Shown: positions 1 through 8,851, counted from the first letter of the stretch. The stretch: DNA of 64,000 nt from Actinomycetaceae bacterium MB13-C1-2 (GCA_035621235.1 CP141731.1:1922001-1986000), one strand, 5' to 3'. Numbers and translations are program-made. Notes: generated by a model from the sequence alone, not told the origin.

Positions 1-701
1 CGCAACCGAAGATCCGCATCCGCAACGTCTGGAAGCACGACCATGCCATCCTTGTCCCGCTCAACGATGCGCTTATCGGGCCGGGAGCCTCCCAGTTGCT
101 CGGTGGCCTCGTTGTCGCAGAGGCGTGGTTGGCGACCCAGGAACGCGCCGCTGAAGAGAACCCGCGCTCCCGTCCCGGGTTCGTCTTCATCGACGAAGTG
201 CAGCGCTACCTACACCTGCCGACCAGCATCGAGTACGCCCTCGCCACCAGCCGCTCCCACGGCGTCGGCTGGCACCTGGCCTTCCAGGGGCGTGGCCAGG
301 TGCCGACCAAGCTAGCCGATGCCATCCAGCTGAACGCCAGAAATCTGATCACCTTCGCCGCCAGCCCGAACGACGCCCGCGAGCTGGCCAAGACCACGAC
401 AAAGCTCAAGCCCGACGACTTCCAGTCCCTGGCGCTTCGGCACATCTACGCCAACCTCGTCGTCAACGGCGCACCAGCCGGTTGGTTCTCAGCGAAGACC
501 AATCCTCCTGTACCTGATGCAGGGCACGCCGCCGAAATCCGCACGGCCTACCGCGAACGGTTCGCGGGCGACGGCGCACCGACTCTCCGTATCGAATCCG
601 AGCGTGCATCGAAGAATGCGACTCCTTTGCCAGGCGATACATCGCTGACCGCAGGTGAGGCGTCTGGGGTGCGTTCGCATCAACGGAGGCGGCGATCATG
701 A
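1..701 (+). CDS. Type IV secretion/conjugative transfer ATPase, C-terminal part (partial)
   Basis: The reading frame is already open at the left edge (codons from position 3), so only the last 232 or so residues are present. The segment FVFIDEVQRYL is a Walker B motif of a TraG/VirD4- or HerA-like conjugation ATPase, followed by a region where test substrates are compared (SRSHGVGWHLAFQG) and the typical phrase about NARNLITFAAS. Such proteins sit at the membrane and pump the transfer intermediate through the mating channel. The Walker A motif must lie left of the window. The hydrophilic tail ends in HQRRRRS. The stop overlaps the start of a short possible ORF. The assignment to the conjugation ATPase superfamily is fairly safe; the exact subfamily is not. 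Confidence 0.7.
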   Translation, partial: QPKIRIRNVWKHDHAILVPLNDALIGPGASQLLGGLVVAEAWLATQERAAEENPRSRPGFVFIDEVQRYLHLPTSIEYALATSRSHGVGWHLAFQGRGQVPTKLADAIQLNARNLITFAASPNDARELAKTTTKLKPDDFQSLALRHIYANLVVNGAPAGWFSAKTNPPVPDAGHAAEIRTAYRERFAGDGAPTLRIESERASKNATPLPGDTSLTAGEASGVRSHQRRRRS

Positions 702-799
702 CGACGATGACGACGTTCATGGGAGGCGTGAGTTCGCATTCGAGCAGTGTCGTTCCTGATCCATTCCTGATCCATTCGATGCTCCGTTCGCTTTGCTGA
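698..799 (+). CDS. Possible 33-residue peptide coupled to the transfer ATPase gene
   Basis: An ATG overlaps the stop of the upstream ATPase gene (ATGA) and is preceded by GGAGG at 685-689 with 8 bases of spacing, a good context for translational coupling. The peptide begins MTTMTTFMGGVSS and ends SMLRSLC. It has no recognisable domain. It may simply be a chance ORF at the start of the 234-base gap that follows; the rest of that gap contains only an 11-base direct duplication (TTCCTGATCCA, about 753-774). Confidence 0.2.
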   Translation: MTTMTTFMGGVSSHSSSVVPDPFLIHSMLRSLC

Positions 800-935
800 C
801 ACGTCCCTCTGTCGGCCACTGTTCCGGCGCATCTGGCCTGAACTGGGATGGGACTCCCGCTCATTCGAGCGGGGCGCACGGCCACCACACAGGCCACCCC
901 CCGACCATCTCCTGGAGGCGGCAGGGAAGTGTCGC

Positions 936-1785
936 ATGACACCGCGCACGCCGTACAAGATCGGGGAACTCCTGCTGCACCTGACTGACCGCGACCTACG
1001 GATTCTCGAAGACCTCGAACAGTTCCGCCTACTCGATACTCGCCTCATCCAACGCCTCGAGTTCCCAGTAGGCACACTTTCGGGCGGGCAGCCTGGATTC
1101 GCCACCCAGGCCACAGCAACCCGGCTCACGCTCCGGGTACTGCACCGCCTGGAGGAGCATGGCCTCATCGCTCGTGTCGAGCGGCGTGTGGGCGGCAGCG
1201 GCCGCGGTTCGGGGCAAACCGTATGGCAACTCGCCGCCGCCGGAGAACGCCTCCTCCGCCCCCGACGTGGCCAGGGCGGGCGCAGGCGTTACGTCGACCC
1301 CGGAGCCGGGTTCCTCGCCCACACCCTCGAGGTCGCCCGCTACGCTCACTGAGAAGGCACGATCTGACGGCTTCGACATCCTCGACCTACAGGCCGAGCC
1401 CGCCTCTTGGCGACAGTTCCAGGCCGCGCAGGGCGGGGCGCTCACTCTCAAGCCGGATCTCGCCGTCGTGACGGCTGATGCTGAGAGCGAGACGCACAGT
1501 TTCGTGGAGATAGACCGCGACACCGAGCATCTGCCTGCGGTGCTGCGTAAGTCCGGGCTGTACCAGCGGTACTGGGAGTCCAGCGCAGAGCAGGCGAGAA
1601 GCGATGGGCTGTTTCCGCTCGTCGTCTGGGCGAGCCCCGCCGTGGAGCGGGCCGACAAGATCCGGCGCGCCATCTAGGAAGACCGCCGCCTCAACGCCGC
1701 GCTCTTCCGCGCCGCCACCGGCGAGCAGTCGCTCACCGCGGTCGCCCCGTACACATCACCTAATCCGAAAGGAGGTTCATTATGA
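936..1785 (+). pseudogene. Replication-relaxation family protein, broken by a frameshift and a nonsense codon
   Basis: The N-terminal part (936-1352) has the winged-helix start of the family (LTDRDLRILEDLEQFRLLDTRLIQRL) and a second helical part up to FLAHTLEVARY, then meets a stop. The conserved C-terminal half (FDILDLQAEPASWRQF, DLAVVTADAESETHSFVEIDRDTE) continues in another frame, so bases have been lost near 1345-1360. This second frame hits TAG at 1675-1677, but the same frame goes on EDRRLNAALFRAATGEQ to a TGA at 1783-1785, which overlaps the ATG of the next gene. The TAG therefore looks like a mutated GAG codon. Family members act in replication or mobilization of actinobacterial plasmids and conjugative elements. 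The copy seems non-functional unless the breaks are sequencing errors. Confidence 0.7.
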
Positions 1786-2204
1786 CTTCACCAACAACGA
1801 CTTCACCATCAACGGCTCGCAACAAGGCCGCCCGCTACTACGACGAAGCCGCCACGCTCTATCGCGCGCATCTGCAGTCCGTCGAACACAAAGCAGAGCC
1901 GCTGGAGCCGCTCACCGAGTCCTGGCTCGACTTCGAAACCAGCTACGCAGGCAGCTTCGAGGGGCGCCTGGCGTTCGTCGAGCACGTCGCGGACGAACTC
2001 GGCTGGTTCCAGATCATCCACAAGATGACCACGCACACGGGCATCCCGCTCGCCGCTGTGCGACTCGACCACGCCGCGATCTACGACTACCTCAGCCGCT
2101 ACTTCCACATCTTCGACACACCCGAAGGCGTCCTGCACGTGTTCACTCGGGGCGGCATCAAGCCGATGTCCGCCGACATCGCCTCGAGGGGAGGGCGGTT
2201 GTGA
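1782..2204 (+). CDS. Hypothetical protein of a conjugative element (140 aa)
   Basis: The start is ATG 1782, with a strong AAAGGAGG ribosome-binding site ten bases upstream, overlapping the ancestral stop of the replication-relaxation gene. The protein has a Thr/Ser-rich start (MTSPTTTSPSTARNK), then a helical region and motifs such as ESWLDFETSYAGSFEGRLAF and YDYLSRYFHIFDTPEGVLHVF. No signal peptide or membrane segment is visible. The stop shares one base with the next gene's ATG, so the two are probably translated together. The DFETSYAGSFEGRLAF phrase resembles the F..x.Y.G.f.s...f pattern of ArdA-type antirestriction proteins. That similarity is weak and I do not assign a function. Confidence 0.6.
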   Translation: MTSPTTTSPSTARNKAARYYDEAATLYRAHLQSVEHKAEPLEPLTESWLDFETSYAGSFEGRLAFVEHVADELGWFQIIHKMTTHTGIPLAAVRLDHAAIYDYLSRYFHIFDTPEGVLHVFTRGGIKPMSADIASRGGRL

Positions 2205-3067
2205 TGAGCGAACGACACCTCCCAACCCCGGGGCAGGGTGAACAACTTTCTTGCTCGCCAGACCGGCCAGGCATGCCTTGTCCTGTACAAGAAAGTGGAG
2301 CACCGGACTGGCGACGATTCGAGGTCGCCGCGCGCCGCTTCGGTGAACTCATCGCCTCCGGCATCAGTGAGGCGATGGCTGAGAAGCGGGACGTTGACCG
2401 AGGCACGGCGCGCTGCATCGCACACGTCCTGGGTCGCAGCCTCGGCCGCCACAGTGCACTGGCGAACTTCGCCCGCACCGGCGAGGGCGACTACGAGACG
2501 CTGCGCGAGGAATACCTCAGACTGCACAACGACGAAAGCGTCACTGCGACGACGCAGGAACTCATCGACTGGCTCGGCACCCACCTCATCCGCCAGCAGC
2601 ACCCCGACGCAAGGCCAACGACCTACGTCGAGAGCTACCCGCCCCGGCTTGACAACATCCTCGTACTGACCGGGATCGAGGTGGGCGACTGGTACCTGCG
2701 CGTCAACGTCCCCGGAATCTACGGCACGAAAGACATCCAAGAGCTGACCGAAACGCTCGGGGAACTCTCTGTCGACCGAGATGCGGCTCTGCGCGCCTAC
2801 CTCAGCCTGCCGGACACCAACGCGATGAGCGGCGACATCATGGAGGACTTCCACGACTGCTACCTCGGGGTCTTCGCGACCATCGAGGAAGCGATCCACG
2901 AACTCGCGGAAGTCGACGAGCGCGAACGCGATGTCTTCACCTACGCCGAGGAACGCCAGCTTGTCATCGAACAGGTGAACCCCGACTACCAGGCGCTCCT
3001 CGAAGAAGTCGCGGACGCCTTTGACCTCGTCGAGGAGGAAGGCCGGGTCTATGTCTTCCACAAATAG
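2204..3067 (+). CDS. Hypothetical element protein with ArdA-like C-terminal half
   Basis: ATG 2204 lies in TGATG, overlapping the previous stop; an in-frame GTG directly precedes it. The protein is 287 residues, strongly acidic and soluble. The first 150 residues show no domain I know. The C-terminal half has MEDFHDCYLGVFATIEEAIHELAE followed by helix-rich text ending DLVEEEGRVYVFHK. The spacing of Phe-Asp/His-x-Tyr-x-Gly and the final hydrophobic strand recall ArdA antirestriction proteins, DNA mimics that protect incoming conjugative DNA. The location in a conjugative element fits, but this is inference from a short motif. GC content is high, like the rest of the element. Confidence 0.6.
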   Translation: MSERHLPTPGQGEQLSCSPDRPGMPCPVQESGAPDWRRFEVAARRFGELIASGISEAMAEKRDVDRGTARCIAHVLGRSLGRHSALANFARTGEGDYETLREEYLRLHNDESVTATTQELIDWLGTHLIRQQHPDARPTTYVESYPPRLDNILVLTGIEVGDWYLRVNVPGIYGTKDIQELTETLGELSVDRDAALRAYLSLPDTNAMSGDIMEDFHDCYLGVFATIEEAIHELAEVDERERDVFTYAEERQLVIEQVNPDYQALLEEVADAFDLVEEEGRVYVFHK

Positions 3068-3327
3068 CCGAGCCGTCTCCCGTCGTGATGGGGCGGTGTT
3101 CTCGGAGGGCAGACGGAAAACGATGCGGAATAGTCAACGACCGCAAAAAGGCCGGTCAGGCGAGGTAAAATGGGGAGGTAAACGGAGAACGCAGCCGATG
3201 GCAATTCAAGCTTCGGGCTTGCGCCCCGGCCCGATCAATCTCGGGGCGCCGCTCCTACATCACCGCTCTCTCGAAACGCGACTCACCACTCGTGTCTCGA
3301 GCTGCTCTCACCGGAAAGAGGGCAGTC

Positions 3328-5168
3328 ATGAGTCTGCCTGATACCGACCTCGCGCCGTTCGCCTTCGACGGGATCCCGCCCGCGCTCGCCCCGGTCGAGG
3401 AGGAGGACGACGCCCGCACCGATGACGGCACGGTCTCGTCGCTGCCGACCGGAGCCGTCGACGCTCCACCGGGCAGCCGCGCGGTCATCTACCTGCGCGT
3501 GTCATCAAAGGGGCAGGTGAACACCGACTACGACCCCGAGGGCATCTCTATCCCTGCGCAGCGCATCTCCTGCCAGCGCAAGGCCGAAGCGCTCGGGCTG
3601 ACGATCGTGCACGAGTACATTGAGCCGGGCCGGTCAGCCACGGAGATGACCAAGAGGGTCGCGTTCCAGGAGATGCTCGAACGCATCCGCCGCGACCGGG
3701 ACGTGGACTACGTCATCGTCTACAAGCTCTCCCGCTTCGCCCGCACCCCCACCGACGACGCCATCGTCATGGCCGATCTGCAGAAACGCGGAGTCGCCCT
3801 GATCTCCGCGACCGAGCAGATCGACGCCACTCCCGTAGGGCAGCTCATGCACGGCATCCTCGCCGCGTTCAATGAATACCGCTCCCGCGAAGACGGCGCC
3901 GACATTGCCTACAAGATGAGTCAGAAGGCCAAGAACGGCGGCACCCTCGGCCGCGCACCCATCGGCTACCTCAACGTCACCGAGAACATCGACGGACGGA
4001 AGATCAACACCGTCAAGGTTGATCCCGAACGCGCACCGTTCGTGAAGCTCACCTTCGAGCTGTACGCCACCAGAGACAAGACGTTCCAGGACATCGCGGA
4101 CGAACTCACCGACCGGGGCCTTCGCACCAGGCCCACGCAACGTCGCGCGGCCGGGCCAATCTCGGACTCGAAGATCCAGCAGATGCTCCGCGACCTCTAC
4201 TACCTCGGAGAAGTCCGCTACAAGGGCGAGACCTACCCTGGCCGGCACGAACCTCTCATCACGGAGGATCTGTTCAACCAGGTGCAAGAACTCATGGACG
4301 AACGTGGCTACGCCCGCGAACGCCGCAAACGACACGACCACTACATCAAAGGCACCATTTGGTGCGGCCAGTGCCGCCTCGAACAGCACGTCAACCGCCG
4401 CATGCTCCTCATGCGCACCACCGGCAGGCACGGCACCGCCGACTATGGGTATTTCTTCTGCCGAGGCGTGCAAGACCACGTCTGCGACGCCCCATACTCC
4501 TCGATCGACCGCGTCGAGGACGCCATCGCCGAGCACTACAAGACCATCCGCCTCAGCCCCGCATTCGTCGCCGCTGTCCGCGACCACATCGAAGCCGCGC
4601 TGGACGACCAGGTCGCCGCGCAGCAGTTGCTCCGCAAGAACCTGGAGGATCAGCTGACGCAGCTCGCGACCAAGGGAGACAACCTCCTCGACCTCGCCGC
4701 AGACAGCTCACTCCCGCAGGAGCGCATCCGGCAGCGTCTCCGGGAGATCGCCGCGACCGGCAGCGCGTCACCGAACAGCTCAGCCAGGTGCACGGCGGCC
4801 TCTCCAGCGGCCGCGCGTTCCTCGACGCGCACCTGAACCTGCTCGAGAACCCCACGAGCTGTACCTCCACGCCAGCGAAGCCACCCGCCGCAAGCTCAAC
4901 CAGGCTATCTTCGCCCACGACGAGGTTGTCGGAGACGACATCCGCTCGCCGCTATGGGAACTCCTCGCCGCCGAACGCGGCTGGGAGGCTCTCGCGGCGG
5001 GCGCAACGCCCGAGGTGGCACGCAGTACGGCCCAGGCCGCGACAGCGCGCCACAGCGGCCCAGAAACGCCAAAAGCCGCCCCGAAGGGCGACCTGGCCGA
5101 ACTACAGAACCTCTGGCTTGACCTGCCTGGCGGCGTTTACGAGGACGCCGATTGCAGTAAGCCTCTTA
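3328..5168 (+). pseudogene. Large serine recombinase (integrase) with two frameshifts
   Basis: ATG 3328 is chosen because AAAGAGG precedes it. The resolvase domain has the catalytic serine in AVIYLRVSSKGQ, then YKLSRFARTPTD and the recombinase domain GRAPIGYLN, followed by a zinc-ribbon region with Cys pairs (WCGQC and CRGV..HVC) and a coiled coil. Near 4760 the frame must shift by loss of one base to continue QRVTEQLSQVHGG, and near 4853 by another to continue ELYLHASEATRRKLNQ. The last frame then stays open into the antisense tRNA-Ala and ends at 5344. Family members integrate and excise mobile elements. This copy is probably inactive unless the two indels are sequencing errors. Confidence 0.8.
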
Positions 5169-5244
5169 TGGTGGAGCATAGGGGATTCGAACCCCTGACC
5201 TCTTCCATGCCATGGAAGCGCGCTACCAACTGCGCCAATGCCCC
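5169..5244 (-). tRNA. tRNA-Ala (anticodon GGC)
   Basis: On the minus strand the sequence folds as a full cloverleaf. The acceptor GGGGCAT pairs with ATGCTCC. The D arm has GCGC...GCGC, the anticodon stem CTTCC/GGAAG encloses ATGGCAT (anticodon GGC), and the T arm has GGGG/CCCC around TTCGAAT. The 3' CCA is encoded (5169-5171). Its 3' end faces the integrated element on the left, the usual orientation for an element that uses a tRNA 3' end as its attachment site. Confidence 0.95.
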
Positions 5245-5303
5245 GTACAACAGAAATAGATTCTACGGATGCGCGGCCCCGCGCACAACTTGGGAGGGAT
5301 CCG

Positions 5304-6110
5304 ATGGCGGTGGGGTTCGTTACTTATCGAAACAGCGGGGATAGAGTTATCGAGTTGAAAGTAGTGGGTGCCGCGCTAGATAGACACGCCCGGTCGCGTT
5401 CAATTACCGCGCATCGGCTACTTGAAATCACGAGTATTTCGTTTTTGGAGAGTCGGTTGGCTTTGACTTCAGCAGCAAGCAACGGGGGGCCTGCAGGCGT
5501 GTACGGATGGTCGGGGACCAGATCGCGCAAACCCTTGAGGGCCAGTAGCAAACTGGTTCCTTCGTTCGCCGAGCTGATGTCGCCCTCGTTCGTCTCGGTC
5601 GACTTCGAAACCGCGAATCGTCTAGGCGGCGTCTCCGCCTGCCAGATAGCCCTGGTCAAGGTCGTGGACGGCAACGTCGTGGCGCGCCAGTCCAGCTACC
5701 TCTGTCCACCCGTTGGGTACGACAGATTCGAGTTCACCTGGCTACACGGGATCTCACAAAAGCAGACAAGCGATGCGCCCGCATGGGATGAGGCGAGCTC
5801 GGATATAGCTGAGTTCGTTGGGGACAGTCCCGTGTACGCGCACAATGCCTCATTCGATGCCCGCGTCTGGCGTGAACTGGACAACTACTTCGACACCGAA
5901 ACACTTCCGGACCGTTTCTACTGCTCTTATCGTCTGGCGCAGAGAACCGTTCCTGGCCTGGTTAACTACAAGCTCCCGACCGTTGCGCACGCCTGCGCGC
6001 CGTGGTTCGAGCTAGACCACCACCAGGCTGACTCGGATGCGGAAGCGTGCGCGTTGATAGTCGCGAGTATCCAGGCGATGAGCGGTGTCGATTCCCTCCT
6101 CAGTTCGTGA
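5304..6110 (+). CDS. DnaQ-like 3'-5' exonuclease (DEDDh family)
   Basis: The exonuclease domain occupies the last 175 or so residues. Exo I is SVDFETAN, Exo II is VYAHNASFDARVW, and Exo III is HHQADSDAEACAL with the catalytic His. The family removes nucleotides from DNA or RNA 3' ends in replication or repair. The start is uncertain. ATG 5304 has a very good GGGAGGG site six bases upstream and gives 268 residues with an unrecognised 90-residue N-terminus; ATG 5577 would give the bare 177-residue domain but has no visible ribosome-binding site. The N-terminal part has weaker codon bias than the domain, so the shorter form remains possible. Confidence 0.75.
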   Translation: MAVGFVTYRNSGDRVIELKVVGAALDRHARSRSITAHRLLEITSISFLESRLALTSAASNGGPAGVYGWSGTRSRKPLRASSKLVPSFAELMSPSFVSVDFETANRLGGVSACQIALVKVVDGNVVARQSSYLCPPVGYDRFEFTWLHGISQKQTSDAPAWDEASSDIAEFVGDSPVYAHNASFDARVWRELDNYFDTETLPDRFYCSYRLAQRTVPGLVNYKLPTVAHACAPWFELDHHQADSDAEACALIVASIQAMSGVDSLLSS

Positions 6111-6152
6111 ACCTGAGTTCTTGGACAGCCGGGAGTTGAGTAGCCTGGCGTT

Positions 6153-6962
6153 ATGACCCTCGCCCTAGTCGTTTCTCTCCTTGCCGGTTTGGCGACGTCG
6201 ATCGGTGGGCTGTTGGTCCTGAACTCAAAGACACTGGAGCGTCAGTGGCTGGCGGTCTCACTGGCCTTTGCGGCCGGAGCGATGATAATTGTCTCCCTGG
6301 TAGAGCTAGTACCGCTTGGAATCGAATACATGGGCGAGTACGCTTCGCCGAAACTCGCGCAGTTGTACGTGTGGCTCGCGTTTTTCGGTGGGATTGCTCT
6401 GGTTCTGGTTATCGACCGGATACTGCCAGACGTGCTAAATCCAAACGAGATGGAGGGGCGCGAGGACGCTCTTACTGAAACGGATACTTCATCAACTCGA
6501 AACCTGATGCGCTCGGGCGCTCTTGTAGCAATGGTGCTGGCGCTACACAACTTTCCCGAGGGCATGGCGACATTCTTTACTACATATCAGGACCCGCAGG
6601 TCGGATTCACTCTGGCGGTAGCAATCGCAATTCACAATGTTCCCGAGGGCATAGCCGTTGCAGCCCCTGTGTACGCGGCGACAGGATCGAAGAAGAAGGG
6701 TTTCTGGTGGGCGACATTTTCGGGGCTGACTGAGCCAATCGGCGCATTGTTCGCTGCTTTGCTTGTCGCCTGGGTGATTCCGCCGCAGTTCTTTGGGATC
6801 TTCTACGGAGTTGTCTCCGGCATGATGGTCTTCCTTGCCCTCGACGAACTGCTCCCAGGTGCATGGCGTTACCAGACTGACAAACACCAAACGATCTACG
6901 GAATGTTGGCCGGAATGGGAGCTATGGCGGTGAGCTTTGTCCTGTTCGCTAGCGGCTCATAG
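6153..6962 (+). CDS. zupT: ZIP-family zinc/metal transporter
   Basis: A 269-residue membrane protein with about eight hydrophobic segments and the two metal-binding signatures of ZIP transporters in paired helices, HNFPEG and HNVPEG, plus a cytoplasmic loop before the first of them. ZupT proteins import zinc and other divalent cations across the inner membrane. The start is ATG 6153. There is no ribosome-binding site, but TAGCCT ends six bases upstream, so the mRNA is probably leaderless. The gene seems to be transcribed alone. The substrate range cannot be read from sequence. Confidence 0.9.
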   Translation: MTLALVVSLLAGLATSIGGLLVLNSKTLERQWLAVSLAFAAGAMIIVSLVELVPLGIEYMGEYASPKLAQLYVWLAFFGGIALVLVIDRILPDVLNPNEMEGREDALTETDTSSTRNLMRSGALVAMVLALHNFPEGMATFFTTYQDPQVGFTLAVAIAIHNVPEGIAVAAPVYAATGSKKKGFWWATFSGLTEPIGALFAALLVAWVIPPQFFGIFYGVVSGMMVFLALDELLPGAWRYQTDKHQTIYGMLAGMGAMAVSFVLFASGS

Positions 6963-7042
6963 ACAGGGCGAGGAACGCGCTGCCCCCGGTGGTCGGGCAT
7001 ACTGAAATCACGAAAAGCAATATGAATGGAAGAGGAACACAA

Positions 7043-7447
7043 ATGAGGTCAATCGCGAAGCTCACCGCAACACTCGCCGCAGTTTCACTTGGATCTGTTG
7101 CGTTGGTCGGATGCAGCTCTGGCGATGGTGGCACCGCCGGTCCTGATTGCGAAGGAAGCTGGACCCTCGCCGCAATGGAATCCGATGGTGAGAAGATCAC
7201 CGAGAACGACATCGAGGACATGAAACAGTCCGGGGTGGACCTAAGCGCAGCGTTCACGCTCGACCTCACCTCTGACGGAAAAGCAATGCTTTCAGTGTTT
7301 GACGCCCCCTCCGAGGGCACATGGGCCGTCAAGGACGGTAACTGTGAGATCACCATTGAGGGCGAGGCAATCAGTGCGCCAATAGAAGACGGCAAGCTGA
7401 TTCTCGCTGTGGACGGATCATCGATCAGCTTTAAGCGAGCTGAGTAA
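7043..7447 (+). CDS. Small secreted lipoprotein, function unknown
   Basis: ATG 7043 follows an AG-rich ribosome-binding site. The 134-residue protein has a signal peptide of about 22 residues ending in a lipobox (LVGCSS), so it should be diacylated and anchored outside the membrane. The mature part is acidic: CEGSWTLAAMESDGEKITENDIEDM, then beta-rich segments that end in a hydrophobic GSSISFKRAE. This layout resembles lipocalin- or META-like small lipoproteins, but I cannot assign a family. A perfect palindrome that looks like a terminator follows the stop, so the gene is monocistronic. Confidence 0.8.
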   Translation: MRSIAKLTATLAAVSLGSVALVGCSSGDGGTAGPDCEGSWTLAAMESDGEKITENDIEDMKQSGVDLSAAFTLDLTSDGKAMLSVFDAPSEGTWAVKDGNCEITIEGEAISAPIEDGKLILAVDGSSISFKRAE

Positions 7448-7459
7448 CCAGCCGCGTGG

Positions 7460-7491
7460 AAAGTCCGATGACCTGCAGGTCATCGGACTTT
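7460..7491 (+). terminator. Perfect 32-base palindrome, probable terminator
   Basis: Sixteen bases (AAAGTCCGATGACCTG) are followed directly by their exact reverse complement, starting 12 bases after the lipoprotein stop. The palindrome ends in TTT, giving a short U tract. Because both halves meet without a spacer, the central four bases would form the loop. The flanking A and T runs make it usable on either strand. Confidence 0.7.
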
Positions 7492-7529
7492 CATAGGTGA
7501 TTCCAAGCTTCGATATGTAGTGTTTCCAC

Positions 7530-8822
7530 GTGAGATTTCTGGTGGGCAGATTTTTCAGGCGGTCGGTAATACCGAGGGGTAGTCTGAGTTTGACCTCTCG
7601 GAAGTCCGTCGCACGTTGCGGGCTGTTGATGGGAGTCGTCCTTTCCTTACTTCTGATGCCGATGGGAGTTGTTGCGGCATCCGCAGAGGAAATGGATAGC
7701 GTCACGACCGACGATGGGACGGCGCAGCGGTCCGATTTTGAGGACGTTTTCCGCCAGGCCGGTCCCGTCGCTCAGATGCAAGAAAGACTCGCACAAGAGG
7801 CAAATCTGGGGCCAACTGGCGCCTTTTGCGGTCGGATCGTTGGAGGATTGCCGTCGGGACTTCATCTCTCGGTCAGTTTCGAGGAGCTAATCTCGGACGC
7901 CGAGGCGGCTCTGGGAGATGCCCCCGAGAACGTTTTGAACACCCAGGATGCGGTCGTTCTGGAGGAGACGATCGAGATTGCGCAAGGCCTCGACGGAACC
8001 TTGACAGTAGGAGCTTCAGAGTCGGGCAAAGTTCGCCAGGAACTGAGTCGCGCACTCTACGAGTTTGAGAACCGTGTAGCCTCATACGACTCTCTGCTGG
8101 AAGAGCTTTCCTCAATGAGCGGTGGCGACGAGGGCGGAAGCATCTGGGTAGAGGACGAGGAAGACCCAGACGGCGGATTCATGGTTCTGCTCGGTGCGGG
8201 CCAGGTCGGGATTCAGGTAGTGGATTTAAGTACCGGTCTTCCAGTTGTGTCTTTGAACCAGAATGACCCGTTCACCATGGCCAGCACGTACAAGCTCTAC
8301 GTGGCCAGTTCGATGATCGACGCAGTTGAGTCGGGTGCGGCCAGTTGGTCGGATGATCTGATTGGCATGACGCTTGACGAGTGTTTCAACGAAATGATCA
8401 CATACTCGGACAACGACTGTCCCGAGGCCTGGCTCGAGCAAATCGGTTGGGAGAACATCGGACCCACGCTGACCAAACTCGGGGCGCAGGATACCGAGTT
8501 TGTCCCCTACGGATTGGTCTCGACTCCAGCGGACCTTGCGCGGGCACTTGAAGTGTTGGCCTCCACCGACTCAATGAGTGATGACTCGCATCAGAGGCTG
8601 TTTTACGCGATGGAGAACCAGATCTATCGAGACGGAATCCCGGCCGCGCTGGACCCAATCGGCACCGTTGCTGACAAGGTCGGATTCCTTGAGCCCGAGG
8701 AACTACATGACGCCGCGATCGTATCCACGCCCAAGGGCGAGTATGCAATCGTGATCATGACCGTGTATCTCTCGTGGGAGACAATAGCTGAGATGACTCA
8801 GGCGGTCTATGACTATCTGTGA
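7530..8822 (+). CDS. Secreted serine beta-lactamase-like/penicillin-binding hydrolase
   Basis: A 430-residue exported protein with a hydrophobic signal or anchor at about residues 31-52. A 180-residue helical region precedes a C-terminal class A-like domain with STYK (S252, K255), SDND (S293) and a final DKVG (K383) in place of the usual KTG. Proteins with these three motifs acylate on the first serine and act on peptidoglycan or beta-lactams. I do not see the Glu-x-x-Leu-Asn general base of true class A beta-lactamases, so hydrolysis of drugs is doubtful. The GTG start is preceded six bases upstream by TAGTGT, a leaderless arrangement. The N-terminal region is unrecognised. Confidence 0.8.
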   Translation: MRFLVGRFFRRSVIPRGSLSLTSRKSVARCGLLMGVVLSLLLMPMGVVAASAEEMDSVTTDDGTAQRSDFEDVFRQAGPVAQMQERLAQEANLGPTGAFCGRIVGGLPSGLHLSVSFEELISDAEAALGDAPENVLNTQDAVVLEETIEIAQGLDGTLTVGASESGKVRQELSRALYEFENRVASYDSLLEELSSMSGGDEGGSIWVEDEEDPDGGFMVLLGAGQVGIQVVDLSTGLPVVSLNQNDPFTMASTYKLYVASSMIDAVESGAASWSDDLIGMTLDECFNEMITYSDNDCPEAWLEQIGWENIGPTLTKLGAQDTEFVPYGLVSTPADLARALEVLASTDSMSDDSHQRLFYAMENQIYRDGIPAALDPIGTVADKVGFLEPEELHDAAIVSTPKGEYAIVIMTVYLSWETIAEMTQAVYDYL

Positions 8823-8851
8823 GGACTACGGTCTGTGGGGATAGAGGTACA

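Larger units (their letters stand above)
1..5168. mobile_element. End of an integrated conjugative/mobilizable element abutting tRNA-Ala
   Basis: The segment holds a transfer-type ATPase end, a replication-relaxation gene remnant, two small accessory genes and a large serine recombinase, all on the + strand, and stops at the 3' CCA end of a tRNA-Ala gene on the opposite strand. This gene set and order is typical of actinobacterial integrative conjugative or mobilizable elements. The genes look richer in GC than the chromosome to the right. The element enters from the left, so its other end and second attachment site are not visible. At least two of its genes are broken, which suggests a decaying copy. 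The exact right boundary is inferred from the tRNA end. Confidence 0.75.

Noticed and set aside
5015-5344. C-terminal frame with VEHRGFEPLTSSMPWKR
   Set aside because: This phrase is the familiar artefact of translating an antisense tRNA; only the part before 5169 belongs to the recombinase remnant.
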